DNA of 37,065 nucleotides, taken from contig CAWVWF010000010.1 of the NCBI GenBank assembly GCA_963933885.1, positions 1 through 37,065 on the forward strand. The letters are read 5' to 3'. The translations under genes were made by a program, and so were the position numbers. Under the pieces are notes generated by a model. It did no database searches, had not been told where the DNA came from, and worked only from the letters and a program-made list of their open reading frames with translations. Positions 8,237 through 16,019 of the stretch are shown piece after piece (the first letter of the stretch is position 1; each line of letters starts with the position of its first letter). This stretch comes from CAWVWF01 sp963933885 (lineage in GTDB: Bacteria > Bacteroidota > Bacteroidia > Flavobacteriales_C > GCA-002722245).

Positions 8237-8577
8237 ATAATATTAAATGGATCGAAGCAGCTAATGTTGATGCTTTTCCAGAGGAGGGAGGATCTTGTGT
8301 TTTAATTGAAGGTGAGCAAATTGCTGTTTACAATTTCACGAGCAAAGGAGAATGGTTTGCAACTCAAAACCTTTGTCCGCATAAACAAGAAATGATTCTT
8401 TCAAGAGGAATGATTGGAGATATTAAAGGTGAACCTAAGGTTGCTTGTCCTTTTCATAAGAAACAATTTTCTTTAAATTCGGGGGAATGTTTAACTGGGG
8501 AAGATTATAGTATTAAGACTTATCCAGTAAAGGTTGAAAAAAATATAGTTTATGTAGGGATTTCTTCAAAAGCTTAA
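8227..8577 (+). CDS. nirD: Nitrite reductase small subunit, Rieske-type
   Basis: This is the partner of NirB in assimilatory nitrite reduction. The 116-residue protein is a single Rieske-like domain. Cys50 and His52 (NLCPHK) and Cys74 and His77 (VACPFHK) form a complete [2Fe-2S] ligand set. Some small NirD proteins, such as that of E. coli, lack these ligands, so this one probably carries a real cluster. The start codon lies within the last codons of nirB (10-base overlap), a sign of coupled translation and fixed subunit ratio. A hairpin follows in the gap before the next gene. No siroheme synthase (cysG/cobA), nitrate reductase or nitrate transporter gene is adjacent, although these often accompany nirBD. 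Confidence 0.93.
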   Translation: MELDNIKWIEAANVDAFPEEGGSCVLIEGEQIAVYNFTSKGEWFATQNLCPHKQEMILSRGMIGDIKGEPKVACPFHKKQFSLNSGECLTGEDYSIKTYPVKVEKNIVYVGISSKA

Positions 8578-8592
8578 CTTTTAAGGAGAGAA

Positions 8593-8610
8593 ATATTTAA
8601 ATTTAAATAT
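8593..8610. repeat. 18-bp perfect A+T palindrome downstream of nirD
   Basis: ATATTTAAATTTAAATAT reads the same on both strands and starts 16 bases after the nirD stop. It may be part of the mRNA 3' end or a protein-binding site. Its pure A+T content means chance is not excluded. Confidence 0.5.
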
Positions 8611-8616
8611 CATTTT

Positions 8617-8646
8617 TGAGATTGTGGATTTACAATCTTATTTTCG
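8617..8646 (+). terminator. Putative terminator after nirBD
   Basis: AGATTGT (8619-8625) pairs with ACAATCT (8632-8638) around a six-base loop. Two more pairs (one wobble) extend the stem to nine. TTTTCGTTT follows. The tail TATTTTCG at 8639-8646 is also one mismatch from a TAnnTTTG box, so it may double as a promoter for the following gene. Confidence 0.45.
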
Positions 8647-8663
8647 TTTAAAATTACAAAGAA

Positions 8664-8918
8664 GTGGATAGTTACGACGGTTTAAGAAAAGAATTAGAAG
8701 AGGCTGGATTTCCAGCGAAGTACATGTATAAATTCATTACTTCAGAAGCTAATATAGCTGTGTTAAGGCCTTTTTTCGAAGATGCAGATATTTCGACTAA
8801 AAAATCTAGCAAAGGAAAGTACGTAAGTTTTTCAGCTATTGAAATAGCTTTGAATTCTGATCAGGTTATCAATAAATACAAATCCCTTGCTCATATTGAA
8901 GGTTTAATCTCTTTATAA
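8664..8918 (+). CDS. DUF493 (YbeD-like) family protein
   Basis: This is a small soluble protein of 84 residues. The pattern FPAKYMYKFI, then SSKGKYVSFSAIEIALNS, then YKSLAHIEGLISL is the usual DUF493 layout of a compact alpha/beta (ferredoxin-like) fold. The biochemical function of the family is not established to my knowledge. The start is a GTG at 8664; no ATG fits in frame before Met at residue 21, which would cut into the conserved first strand. The stop TAA overlaps the ATG of the DUF2797 gene by one base, so the two are translationally coupled. Confidence 0.85.
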   Translation: MDSYDGLRKELEEAGFPAKYMYKFITSEANIAVLRPFFEDADISTKKSSKGKYVSFSAIEIALNSDQVINKYKSLAHIEGLISL

Positions 8919-9757
8919 TGAAATATACTTCACAGCTTAGCAAAATGAGGGTTGAATTAACCAATCCAGTTAGTTATTGGTTAAAAACCAATGAAGGAGA
9001 GGTTTTGATGAATGATTTCATCGGAAAGCAAATAGACTTTAAATTTGAAGGTGCAATTAACTGTTCTGTTTGTGATAGAGCGATTAAGAAAGTTTTCGGA
9101 CAAGGGTTTTGTTATCCTTGTTTCATGAACGCTCCTGAAAATTCTGAATGTATCATTAGACCAGAACTTTGTCTAGGACACGAAGGGAAAGGTAGAGATC
9201 CTGAATGGGAAAAAAAGAACCATGTTCAAGATCATACGGTTTACCTTGCCTTAACAAGTGGTGTTAAAGTAGGAATTACAAGAGGAGGAAATGAGCATAC
9301 TAGGTGGATTGATCAAGGTGCTTGGAAAACGATAATATTAGCTGAAACTCCAGATCGTTATACATGTGGAGTTATTGAAGTTGCATTAAAAGAATTTGTT
9401 TCAGATAAAACAAATTGGCAGAGAATGCTCAAGGATGAGCGCAAAGAAAATGTTGATCTTTTAGAGGTGAAGGATGAGTTAATCGAAAACCTTCCTGAAG
9501 AACTTCAAGATTTTATTTCAGATGATGATACTATTACTGAAATTACATTCCCAGTAAAAGAATATCCTTTAAAGGTTAAAAGTTTAAATTTCGATAAGAC
9601 TCCAGAATTAGGAGGGAAGTTAGTCGGAATTAGAGCTCAGTATTTAATTTTCGAAGGAGGACAAGTTATAAATATTAGAAAGTTTGGAGGTTACCATGTT
9701 GAGTTCTCAGTTAATGAGTCCTCAAATGAGGATGCTGAACAAACTAGTTTATTTTAA
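8918..9757 (+). CDS. DUF2797 family protein with Cys4 zinc site
   Basis: The protein has 279 residues and no signal peptide. A probable zinc site is formed by Cys49, Cys52, Cys65 and Cys68 (INCSVC, then FCYPC), with two further cysteines at 78 and 85. The central block holds HTVYLALTSGVKVGITRG (residues 106-123), TRWIDQGA (128-135) and PDRYTCGVIEVALKEF (145-160), characteristic of DUF2797. The function is not known to me. The order Tyr-Leu-Ala, then Val-Lys-Val-Gly-Ile-Thr, then Arg, then Glu resembles a GIY-YIG nuclease core; see findings. It is sandwiched by overlap with the DUF493 gene upstream and a 10-base gap to ybaB downstream. Confidence 0.85.
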   Translation: MKYTSQLSKMRVELTNPVSYWLKTNEGEVLMNDFIGKQIDFKFEGAINCSVCDRAIKKVFGQGFCYPCFMNAPENSECIIRPELCLGHEGKGRDPEWEKKNHVQDHTVYLALTSGVKVGITRGGNEHTRWIDQGAWKTIILAETPDRYTCGVIEVALKEFVSDKTNWQRMLKDERKENVDLLEVKDELIENLPEELQDFISDDDTITEITFPVKEYPLKVKSLNFDKTPELGGKLVGIRAQYLIFEGGQVINIRKFGGYHVEFSVNESSNEDAEQTSLF

Positions 9758-9767
9758 AATATACGAT

Positions 9768-10076
9768 ATGTTAGGAGATATGATGGGTAAGCTTCAAGCT
9801 GCTCAACAAAAAATGGAAGAAGTTAAGAACAGACTAGATGCTATCACTGTAATTGGTGAAGCGCAAGGTGTAAAGGTTGTTGTTAACGGAAATAAAGTTA
9901 TTACTAACATTGATATTCCTCAAATGATTGTGGATGATAGTGATAAAGAGCAAATAGAAGAATTACTTTTATTGGCTGTGAATAGAGGTTTAGAAAGTGC
10001 CGAAAACGTTGCTCAAGCTGAAAATGCTTCTGCTATGAAAGGAGTTTTACCAAACATTCCAGGAATGGGATTTTAA
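9768..10076 (+). CDS. ybaB: YbaB/EbfC family nucleoid-associated protein
   Basis: It is a small DNA-binding protein that forms dimers and coats the nucleoid in other bacteria. I choose the ATG at 9768, giving 102 residues and starting MLGDMMGKLQAAQQKMEEVK. The open frame extends upstream to 9684, but that part overlaps the end of the DUF2797 gene and has no family resemblance. The N-terminal amphipathic helix (Gln/Lys/Glu-rich) is followed by a three-strand sheet (GVKVVVNGNKVITNIDI) and a second helix with LLLLAVNRGLESAE. The C-terminus is Gly/Pro-rich (LPNIPGMGF), as in homologues. The usual partner recR is not adjacent here. It is probably co-transcribed with DUF493 and DUF2797 and the SRPBCC gene. 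Confidence 0.9.
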   Translation: MLGDMMGKLQAAQQKMEEVKNRLDAITVIGEAQGVKVVVNGNKVITNIDIPQMIVDDSDKEQIEELLLLAVNRGLESAENVAQAENASAMKGVLPNIPGMGF

Positions 10077-10085
10077 TTTAAAAAG

Positions 10086-10601
10086 ATGGAAATTAAACAA
10101 CATATAAAAGGAGTTTTACTAGCAATTGTATCTGCAACTGTGCTTCTTTTCGCGATCTCATTTTTCGTAGGATCTCAAATATTGGTTAATCACGATATAA
10201 TTATTAATGCGGATAAAGACAAAGTCTTTAATTATGTAAAACAACCGGAGAATTTTTTAAACTGGATTGAAGGTAGTGAAGGAATTATAGCAAAACCAAC
10301 TGCAAACGGAAAAGGGATTCAATACATAGGATTTAATGAAAAGCTACATACTTTTAACTTTTTTGTTTCTGAAACAGCTTCGGGTGTAGAAATTAATTAT
10401 ACTAGAGAAAATGAATTAGTTGCTGTCTTTAAGATTCAAGTGAAACAGAAAGCAGAAGGTTGTATCGTTGTCTATGAGAAAATATGGAACATAAGCGACA
10501 ATCCATTAACTAAACTATTTAGTATGTCGATGGATGAAGATATTGAAGTAGGGATGCAGAAAGAATTGATGAGTCTTAAAAAGATTATTGAGCTAAAATA
10601 A
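10086..10601 (+). CDS. Membrane-anchored SRPBCC-fold (polyketide cyclase-like) protein
   Basis: The product has 171 residues. An N-terminal transmembrane helix spans about residues 9-31 (GVLLAIVSATVLLFAISFFV). The rest looks like a START/SRPBCC ligand-binding fold: INADKDKVFNYVKQPENFLNW is the typical opening, in which a cell-exposed helix follows strand 1. The middle region is a run of predicted strands, and a C-terminal amphipathic helix contains EVGMQKELMSLKKII. Proteins of this type bind hydrophobic ligands, but the substrate here is unknown. It begins nine bases after ybaB and is the last gene of that run, ending just before the large palindromic terminator. Confidence 0.75.
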   Translation: MEIKQHIKGVLLAIVSATVLLFAISFFVGSQILVNHDIIINADKDKVFNYVKQPENFLNWIEGSEGIIAKPTANGKGIQYIGFNEKLHTFNFFVSETASGVEINYTRENELVAVFKIQVKQKAEGCIVVYEKIWNISDNPLTKLFSMSMDEDIEVGMQKELMSLKKIIELK

Positions 10602-10616
10602 TAAGATCTTAAACTT

Positions 10617-10668
10617 TATAGAAAACAAAAAAGGCTATCATTAATGATAGCCTTTTTTGTTTTCTATA
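10617..10668. terminator. Bidirectional terminator, perfect 52-bp palindrome
   Basis: The segment is a perfect inverted repeat centred between 10642 and 10643. The core GGCTATCATT/AATGATAGCC is flanked by six A on the left and six T on the right, then by GAAAAC/GTTTTC. It therefore forms a hairpin followed by a U-run on both strands. It lies between the convergent SRPBCC gene (ends 10601) and nagA (ends 10681). Confidence 0.9.
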
Positions 10669-10680
10669 TGATTTTCTGTA

Positions 10681-11850
10681 TTAAGCAGTAGTCAATTCAT
10701 CAACTTCCATTTGCTCACCACATTTGTAAACATCTAGTAATTTCAAAGTATCTCTTTCAAGAACTACAAAATCTGCGTAATATCCTTTTTTGATATATCC
10801 ATACTCGTCATCAATTCCCATAAATTCTGCAGGGTATCTTGAAGACATCTTTAAAGTTTCAGCTAACTCAACGTTTGCCTCTTTAAAACAGTTTTGAACA
10901 GAGTCTAACATGGAAACAGCAGAACCGGCAAGATTACCAGTTTCTGTTAAGTACATTCCATCCTTGAAGAATATTTTAAATTCATCAATTTCAAATGAGT
11001 CAACAGGGTGTTTAACGAATGATGCATCAGAAACTAAGAATAACTTTTCTTTTTTAGCTTTTTGAGCGATTCTAAGAGAAGCATAGTCACAATGTATACC
11101 ATCAACTATAATTCCTCCATAAACAGTGTCATCAGAGTCTAAGAATGCACCAACTAATCCTGGAGCTCTACTTGTAAACTGAGACATTGCATTGTAAAGA
11201 TGTGTTACTTTAGTAACTCCAGCTTCAAAAGCTTTCATTGCTTGTTCGTAAGTACAATTACTATGTCCAGCAGAAACAGGAATACCTGCTGCTACAAGCA
11301 TTTTAATATGTTTTGTAGAAACTACTTCAGGAGCACAAGTAAATAACTTGATAACGCCTCTACCAGCTTCTATAATTTGTTCTATTTCGTAATCAGTTGC
11401 TTCTCTTACAAAATCAAGAGAGTGAGCACCTTTTTTCTCAGGATTGAAAAATGGTCCTTCAACATGAAGCCCAAGAACACCAGTCTTAGGATCTTTCATC
11501 ATTTCTCTTCCAACAGCACATTGTGCAATTATATTATCTAAAGAAGTAGAAATCAAAGTAGGTAGCAAAGCTGTTGTACCAAAACCTAAGTGAGCTTTGT
11601 TAGCAGTAGTATAAGTTTCAATTGATGCTTCTTGAGTATAAAAAGCACCACCACCACCATTTACTTGAAGATCGATAAATCCTGGTACTAAAAGTGCTCC
11701 TTTTAAATCAGTGATGTTATCGTAACCAACAAGATTGCTTTTGTGAACAACCTTTTTGATTTTATTCCCTTCAACTACAACGGCACGATTCCCTATAAAC
11801 GTTTCGCCATTAAAGATTGAGCAGTTTGTAAATACTTTTGTCATTATCAT
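10681..11850 (-). CDS. nagA: N-acetylglucosamine-6-phosphate deacetylase
   Basis: It removes the acetyl group from GlcNAc-6-P to give GlcN-6-P and acetate, in amino-sugar use and cell-wall recycling. The 389-residue protein is an amidohydrolase. PGFIDLQVNGGGG (residues 57-69) opens the barrel. Glu131 (GLHVEGPFF), His196 (AGHSNCTYEQA) and His217 (THLYNAM) are the expected metal ligands and Asp275 (LVSDA) the catalytic acid; these positions are within two residues of the E. coli enzyme. DGIHCDY (250-256) is the substrate-loop motif. Either the ATG at 11850 or the one six bases later could be used. No nagB or transporter is adjacent, so the gene appears to be monocistronic. Confidence 0.95.
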   Translation of the reverse strand: MIMTKVFTNCSIFNGETFIGNRAVVVEGNKIKKVVHKSNLVGYDNITDLKGALLVPGFIDLQVNGGGGAFYTQEASIETYTTANKAHLGFGTTALLPTLISTSLDNIIAQCAVGREMMKDPKTGVLGLHVEGPFFNPEKKGAHSLDFVREATDYEIEQIIEAGRGVIKLFTCAPEVVSTKHIKMLVAAGIPVSAGHSNCTYEQAMKAFEAGVTKVTHLYNAMSQFTSRAPGLVGAFLDSDDTVYGGIIVDGIHCDYASLRIAQKAKKEKLFLVSDASFVKHPVDSFEIDEFKIFFKDGMYLTETGNLAGSAVSMLDSVQNCFKEANVELAETLKMSSRYPAEFMGIDDEYGYIKKGYYADFVVLERDTLKLLDVYKCGEQMEVDELTTA

Positions 11851-12183
11851 TCTCTTTACTAAGCTCCAAATTTCCGATTAATTCCTTTAAAATTCAAGTT
11901 TTTAATTCGATTCTTGGATGAAAAATGGATTTGCAAAGATGAAAAGAAATATAATGACTACCAAAAATTATAATCATTGTTTTTCAAGTCAGTTTTGAGC
12001 TCTTTTTCATTGAATATTCCTTAAAATCTTGTTCAATTTAGCTGGTGACATACCTGTAACCAGATCATGTCATGTTTCTTTTGACTAAATAGAAACTTAT
12101 TAAGTATAGGATGTGACTCTGAAATTTTTATATACAGAAATTTAATTCTTGTAAAAGTAAACAGACAGGTGAAAATAAAGGAC
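11851..12183. other. Intergenic region between yidC terminator and nagA
   Basis: No convincing gene is seen in these 333 bases. The side near nagA holds its possible promoter (11934-11965). Further left is a small operator-like inverted repeat at 12042-12063 (CTGGT...ACCAG with inner ACA...TGT). The remainder is A+T-rich with no tRNA-like or riboswitch-like fold that I can recognise. Confidence 0.6.
11934..11965 (-). promoter_or_regulatory. Possible nagA promoter
   Basis: On the minus strand, TTTG (11965-11962) is followed after 20 bases by CATCTTTG (11941-11934), one mismatch from TAnnTTTG. The start codon is 83 bases downstream, leaving a fairly long leader. Confidence 0.3.
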
Positions 12184-12216
12184 AAAAAAAAAGGCATTGC
12201 TTTCAAACAATGCCTT
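12184..12216 (-). terminator. Intrinsic terminator after yidC
   Basis: AAGGCATTG (12191-12199) pairs with CAATGCCTT (12208-12216) around an eight-base loop. On the minus strand it is followed by a run of T (A at 12184-12190). It ends the pyrG-yidC transcript. Confidence 0.85.
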
Positions 12217-12240
12217 CTAATATTAAGATTTTAATAATCT

Positions 12241-14157
12241 TTATTTTTTCTGTTTACCTTGAATTTCATCAATCTTTTTTTGCCAACGAGATTTTGTCAT
12301 TGGCTTACTCATTTGTGAATCAATTTTGGCTAAGATTGCCTCTTCATTGATAATGAATTTTTTGATCGTAATAGTTTGAGCTATTGTAATAACATTGGCT
12401 AAGAAGTAATAGAAACTTAAACCTGCCGCATAATTGTTAAACATAAACAACATGAATAAAGGCATTAAGTTCATCATCATTTTCATGTTCTTCTGAATTG
12501 CTTCTTGCATTTCACCACCACCTGAAGAAGAAGGAGTCATTTGTTGATTGAACTTCATATAGAAGAACATCGATACAGCCATGAATAATGTGAAGATACT
12601 TACGTGAGATCCATAAAGTGGAATTTCAAACCCTAATTGAATATAATCATCAACTGATGATAAATCATCTGCCCAAAGGAAACCTTGATGTCTTAACTCA
12701 ATAGAAGACGGGAACAAACGGTACAATGCAATTAAGATTGGCGTTTGTAACACAGCTGGTATACAACCTGCAAGTGGATTAACACCTGTTTGTTTATACA
12801 GTGCCATAGTAGCTTGTTGCTTCTTCATTGGATCCGCATCCTTATTGTCTTCATTCAATTTCTCTAAACGAGGTTTGATTATCCTCATTTTAGCAGAACT
12901 TAAATAGTTCTTATAAGTGATTGGGAAAAGTAACAACTTAATAGCAAATGTTAAAAGTATAATTCCAAGTCCTATTGAAACTCCTAAACTACTAATCAAC
13001 CATCTGAAAAGAGGGTATAGGAAGTATTCATTAACTACTCTGAAAATACCCCAACCTAAGTTGATTTCATCTTCTAATTCTAAATTCCCTTCTCCAATTG
13101 ATGAAAGAATATCATAATCATTAGGACCAAAGTACCATTGGAATTCAAAGTTGTTTGATGTTGTAGAATTAAACTTTAGAGGTGAAGTAGCTGTATATTT
13201 TTTTAAATACGAACTGTCATCTTCATCATAATTAATTGTCATCGTTGGAAACTTCAAATCTTTATCCTGTACAATTAATATTGTAGAGAAGAATTGTTGT
13301 TTGAAAGAAATCCAATCTGTAGAATACTCAGCAGTTTCTGAATCATCAGAAGTTTGTTCGCTTAACCAATCATAACCATCTTCTTTAGAGTGCCAGAAAA
13401 CAGAAGATCCTTGTCTTTCAATTTTAATACTTTTCTCAATTGAAGCGGGCTTTTGTTCCCAATTTAATGTTATATCTTCTTTATCAATTGGTTCAACAAC
13501 TTTCTCAAGTCCAGAAAAATTGATATCGAAATCAACAAGATATTCATCTGCTTTTAAAGTATAAGTATATTGAATATAACCATCTCTAGATGATCTTAAC
13601 TTGAAAGAAATACTTTGCTCACCTTCGGTTACATTTAATCCATTTACATCTGGTACAAATTCAAACTCATTTGTAGTTTGAATAATTCCATTATGACGAA
13701 AAGAAAGCGTCTGCTTATTATCATCACCTTCAAAAATAACTAATTCTCCGTTTTGATCTTTTTCATAATCTTCATAAGATCTGAAGTCTTTAAGAACTGC
13801 TTTAGAAACATAAGCACCATTAGAACTAATAGTAAGTCTAATTAGATTGTTTTCTATAGTGTACTCTTTGTTTGCTTTATGAACTGATTCTGCGAAAATT
13901 CCAAACTCATCAATTAATTTATTGTTGGCTTGTGAAATTCTGCTACTATCAGCGGATGTTAAAGTCGAGTCATCTGCCAAGCTTTGTATTGGTTCACTCT
14001 TTTTAACAACAGTTTCTACTTTATTCGAATCAACTTTCTCAGTTGAAGTTTGTTCTTGTTGATCCAGAACAACTTGTTGCTCTCCATTGTTTAATGCAAA
14101 GAAACCTAAAACGATTCCTACGATTAAAACCCATCCAATTATTTGATTCTTATCCAT
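12241..14157 (-). CDS. yidC: Membrane protein insertase YidC
   Basis: It inserts and folds inner-membrane proteins, alone or with SecYEG. The product has 638 residues, the long Gram-negative type. TM1 lies at residues 7-24 (IGWVLIVGIVLGFFALNN). A large periplasmic beta-sandwich domain follows to about residue 365, preceded by a Gln/Ser/Thr-rich linker. The conserved YidC/Oxa1 core occupies about residues 375-600: a helix with LGIILLTFAIKLLLFPITYK, a cytoplasmic hairpin rich in Lys/Glu, NPLAGCIPAVLQTPILIALY, then the last helices (LMPLFMLFMFNNYAAGLSFY). The C-terminal tail is basic (KKIDEIQGKQKK), suited to ribosome contact. The gene begins five bases after the pyrG stop, an arrangement often seen in Bacteroidetes, and ends at a strong terminator. 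Confidence 0.96.
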   Translation of the reverse strand: MDKNQIIGWVLIVGIVLGFFALNNGEQQVVLDQQEQTSTEKVDSNKVETVVKKSEPIQSLADDSTLTSADSSRISQANNKLIDEFGIFAESVHKANKEYTIENNLIRLTISSNGAYVSKAVLKDFRSYEDYEKDQNGELVIFEGDDNKQTLSFRHNGIIQTTNEFEFVPDVNGLNVTEGEQSISFKLRSSRDGYIQYTYTLKADEYLVDFDINFSGLEKVVEPIDKEDITLNWEQKPASIEKSIKIERQGSSVFWHSKEDGYDWLSEQTSDDSETAEYSTDWISFKQQFFSTILIVQDKDLKFPTMTINYDEDDSSYLKKYTATSPLKFNSTTSNNFEFQWYFGPNDYDILSSIGEGNLELEDEINLGWGIFRVVNEYFLYPLFRWLISSLGVSIGLGIILLTFAIKLLLFPITYKNYLSSAKMRIIKPRLEKLNEDNKDADPMKKQQATMALYKQTGVNPLAGCIPAVLQTPILIALYRLFPSSIELRHQGFLWADDLSSVDDYIQLGFEIPLYGSHVSIFTLFMAVSMFFYMKFNQQMTPSSSGGGEMQEAIQKNMKMMMNLMPLFMLFMFNNYAAGLSFYYFLANVITIAQTITIKKFIINEEAILAKIDSQMSKPMTKSRWQKKIDEIQGKQKK

Positions 14158-14162
14158 TCAAA

Positions 14163-15770
14163 TTATTTTTTAGAATTTTCTAAAGCTGCTTCTACAAATC
14201 CAACAAAAAGAGGATGAGGGTTAGCAACTGTACTTTTATATTCTGGGTGAAATTGAACTCCTACAAAATAAGGATGATCAGTAATTTCAACGATCTCAAC
14301 TAAACCAGAGTTTGGATTGATTCCTGTTGCAACCATTCCAGCAGCTTCAAACTGTGCCTTGTAAGCACTGTTGAACTCATATCTGTGACGGTGTCTTTCT
14401 GAAATCTGAATAGTTCCATAAACTTTAGCCGCAATAGAGTTTGGTTGAAGAACGCAAGGGTACGCACCTAAACGCATTGTACCACCTTTATCCGTAACCT
14501 TCTTTTGTTCCTCCATTAAATCAATAACAGGATGCTTAGTTTGATCATCGATCTCTCTTGATGAAGACTCTAGGTTTAAAACATTCTGAGCAAATTCAAC
14601 AACTGCACATTGCATACCTAAACAAATACCGAAGAATGGTGTTTTATTTTCCCTTGCATATTTAACAGCAGCGAGTTTACCAGAAATACCACGTTCTCCA
14701 AAACCAGGAGCAACTAAAATACCATCCAAATTCCCTAGAATATCTGCAGCATTATCATTATTGATACTCTCTGAATGAATCCATTCAAGCTCAACTTTAC
14801 ATTCATTACTTGCTCCAGCGTGAATAAATCCTTCAGCTATTGATTTGTAAGAATCTTTTAGTTCAATATATTTCCCAACTAATCCAATTTTAACCGAAGT
14901 TTTTGGATTTTTAAGTTTTGATAAGAAATTGTTCCAAGTTTCTAATGGTGGTTTTTCACCAATAGGTAAATCAAGTTTTTCTAAAACAACTGTGTCTAAA
15001 CCTTCTTCCATCATTAATAATGGAACATCGTATATAGTTTCTGCATCTAAAGAAGCGATAACTGCTTTCTTTTCAACATTACAAAATCTTGCGATTTTAT
15101 CTCTTAACTCTTGAGGTATTTCACGATCAGCTCTACAAACTAAAATATCGGGTTGTAAACCATATTCTAATAATTGTTTTACTGAATGTTGTGTTGGTTT
15201 AGTTTTTAACTCACCTGAAGCTGCTAAATAAGGAATCAACGTTAAGTGAATTACTAAACTATCAGATCCTAGTTCCCACTTAAGCTGTCGAACAGACTCA
15301 ATGTATGGGAGAGATTCAATATCTCCAACAGTTCCACCAATTTCAGTAATTACAACATCATACTTTCCTGATTTTCCAAGAAGCTGAACGCTTTCTTTGA
15401 TTTCATTCGTGATATGAGGAATAACCTGAACAGTTTTACCTAAGTACTCTCCTCTTCGCTCTTTATTAATTACATTTTGATAGATTTTACCAGTTGTAAT
15501 GTTATTTGCTTGAGAAGTACTGTCATTTAAAAATCGCTCATAATGACCAAGATCTAAATCAGTTTCGGCACCATCATCGGTAACGAAACATTCTCCATGT
15601 TCATATGGGTTTAATGTTCCTGGATCCACATTTAAGTATGGATCAAGTTTTTGAATAGTAGTTGAGTACCCACGAGCTTGAAGAAGCTTTGCTAGAGATG
15701 CAGAAACGATTCCTTTTCCTAAAGAAGAAGCAACTCCACCTGTAACGAAAATGTATTTAGTATTAGACAT
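14163..15770 (-). CDS. pyrG: CTP synthase
   Basis: It aminates UTP to CTP using ATP and glutamine. The protein has 535 residues. The N-terminal synthetase domain starts with the P-loop-like GGVASSLGKGIVSASLAKLL (residues 11-30) and holds ITEIGGTVGDIES (141-153). The C-terminal class I amidotransferase domain (about 295-530) has nucleophile Cys383 in GICLGMQ and the His508/Glu510 pair in FHPEYKS. All active-site motifs are intact. It is followed closely by yidC. On the minus strand, TAATTTTG at 15803-15796 is a perfect TAnnTTTG box, 25 bases upstream of the start, so the pair is probably transcribed from there. Confidence 0.97.
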   Translation of the reverse strand: MSNTKYIFVTGGVASSLGKGIVSASLAKLLQARGYSTTIQKLDPYLNVDPGTLNPYEHGECFVTDDGAETDLDLGHYERFLNDSTSQANNITTGKIYQNVINKERRGEYLGKTVQVIPHITNEIKESVQLLGKSGKYDVVITEIGGTVGDIESLPYIESVRQLKWELGSDSLVIHLTLIPYLAASGELKTKPTQHSVKQLLEYGLQPDILVCRADREIPQELRDKIARFCNVEKKAVIASLDAETIYDVPLLMMEEGLDTVVLEKLDLPIGEKPPLETWNNFLSKLKNPKTSVKIGLVGKYIELKDSYKSIAEGFIHAGASNECKVELEWIHSESINNDNAADILGNLDGILVAPGFGERGISGKLAAVKYARENKTPFFGICLGMQCAVVEFAQNVLNLESSSREIDDQTKHPVIDLMEEQKKVTDKGGTMRLGAYPCVLQPNSIAAKVYGTIQISERHRHRYEFNSAYKAQFEAAGMVATGINPNSGLVEIVEITDHPYFVGVQFHPEYKSTVANPHPLFVGFVEAALENSKK

Positions 15771-15795
15771 TCATATCCTGTTTTTTTACAATTTG

Positions 15796-15803
15796 CAAAA
15801 TTA
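15796..15803 (-). promoter_or_regulatory. Putative pyrG-yidC promoter, TAnnTTTG box
   Basis: Read on the minus strand this is TAATTTTG, a perfect match, 25 bases before the pyrG ATG. A clear -33 TTG is not seen at the normal distance. Confidence 0.45.
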
Positions 15804-15992
15804 GGAAGAATATCAGTGAGATGAAAATTTAAGGCGTACAATTTACATTAGTTTTCAACATGATTTTTTGAATTATTGATTTTGTGACCTATCGTTAAAT
15901 GAAAATTATCCTTTTAATATCCTAAAATGACCCTTTTAAATATTCAATTGTCCATTCAACAAATTTATATAGTCAGCCATTCTTATTAAGAA

Positions 15993-16000
15993 TACTTTTG
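15993..16000 (+). promoter_or_regulatory. Putative promoter of the CotH operon, TAnnTTTG box
   Basis: TACTTTTG is a perfect match, ending 19 bases before the ATG at 16020. No TTG is seen at the usual -33 distance. Confidence 0.4.
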
Positions 16001-16019
16001 TAATCATATAAAATTATTC

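Noticed and set aside
9684..9767. Upstream extension of ybaB
   Set aside because: It overlaps the end of the DUF2797 gene in another frame and has no family resemblance; the inner ATG gives the normal length.
11918..11998. 26-codon plus-strand frame in the nagA-yidC gap
   Set aside because: Too short, no recognisable features, and it runs through the possible nagA promoter; likely chance.
12917..13117. Open frame opposite yidC, and similar frames opposite other genes
   Set aside because: These are on the reverse strand of well-supported genes, have no family-like motifs, and reflect low stop density in A+T-rich antisense frames.
15771..16019. Riboswitch or attenuator before pyrG
   Set aside because: The 25-base distance from the promoter box to the start leaves no room for a structured leader, and no hairpin with T run was seen.
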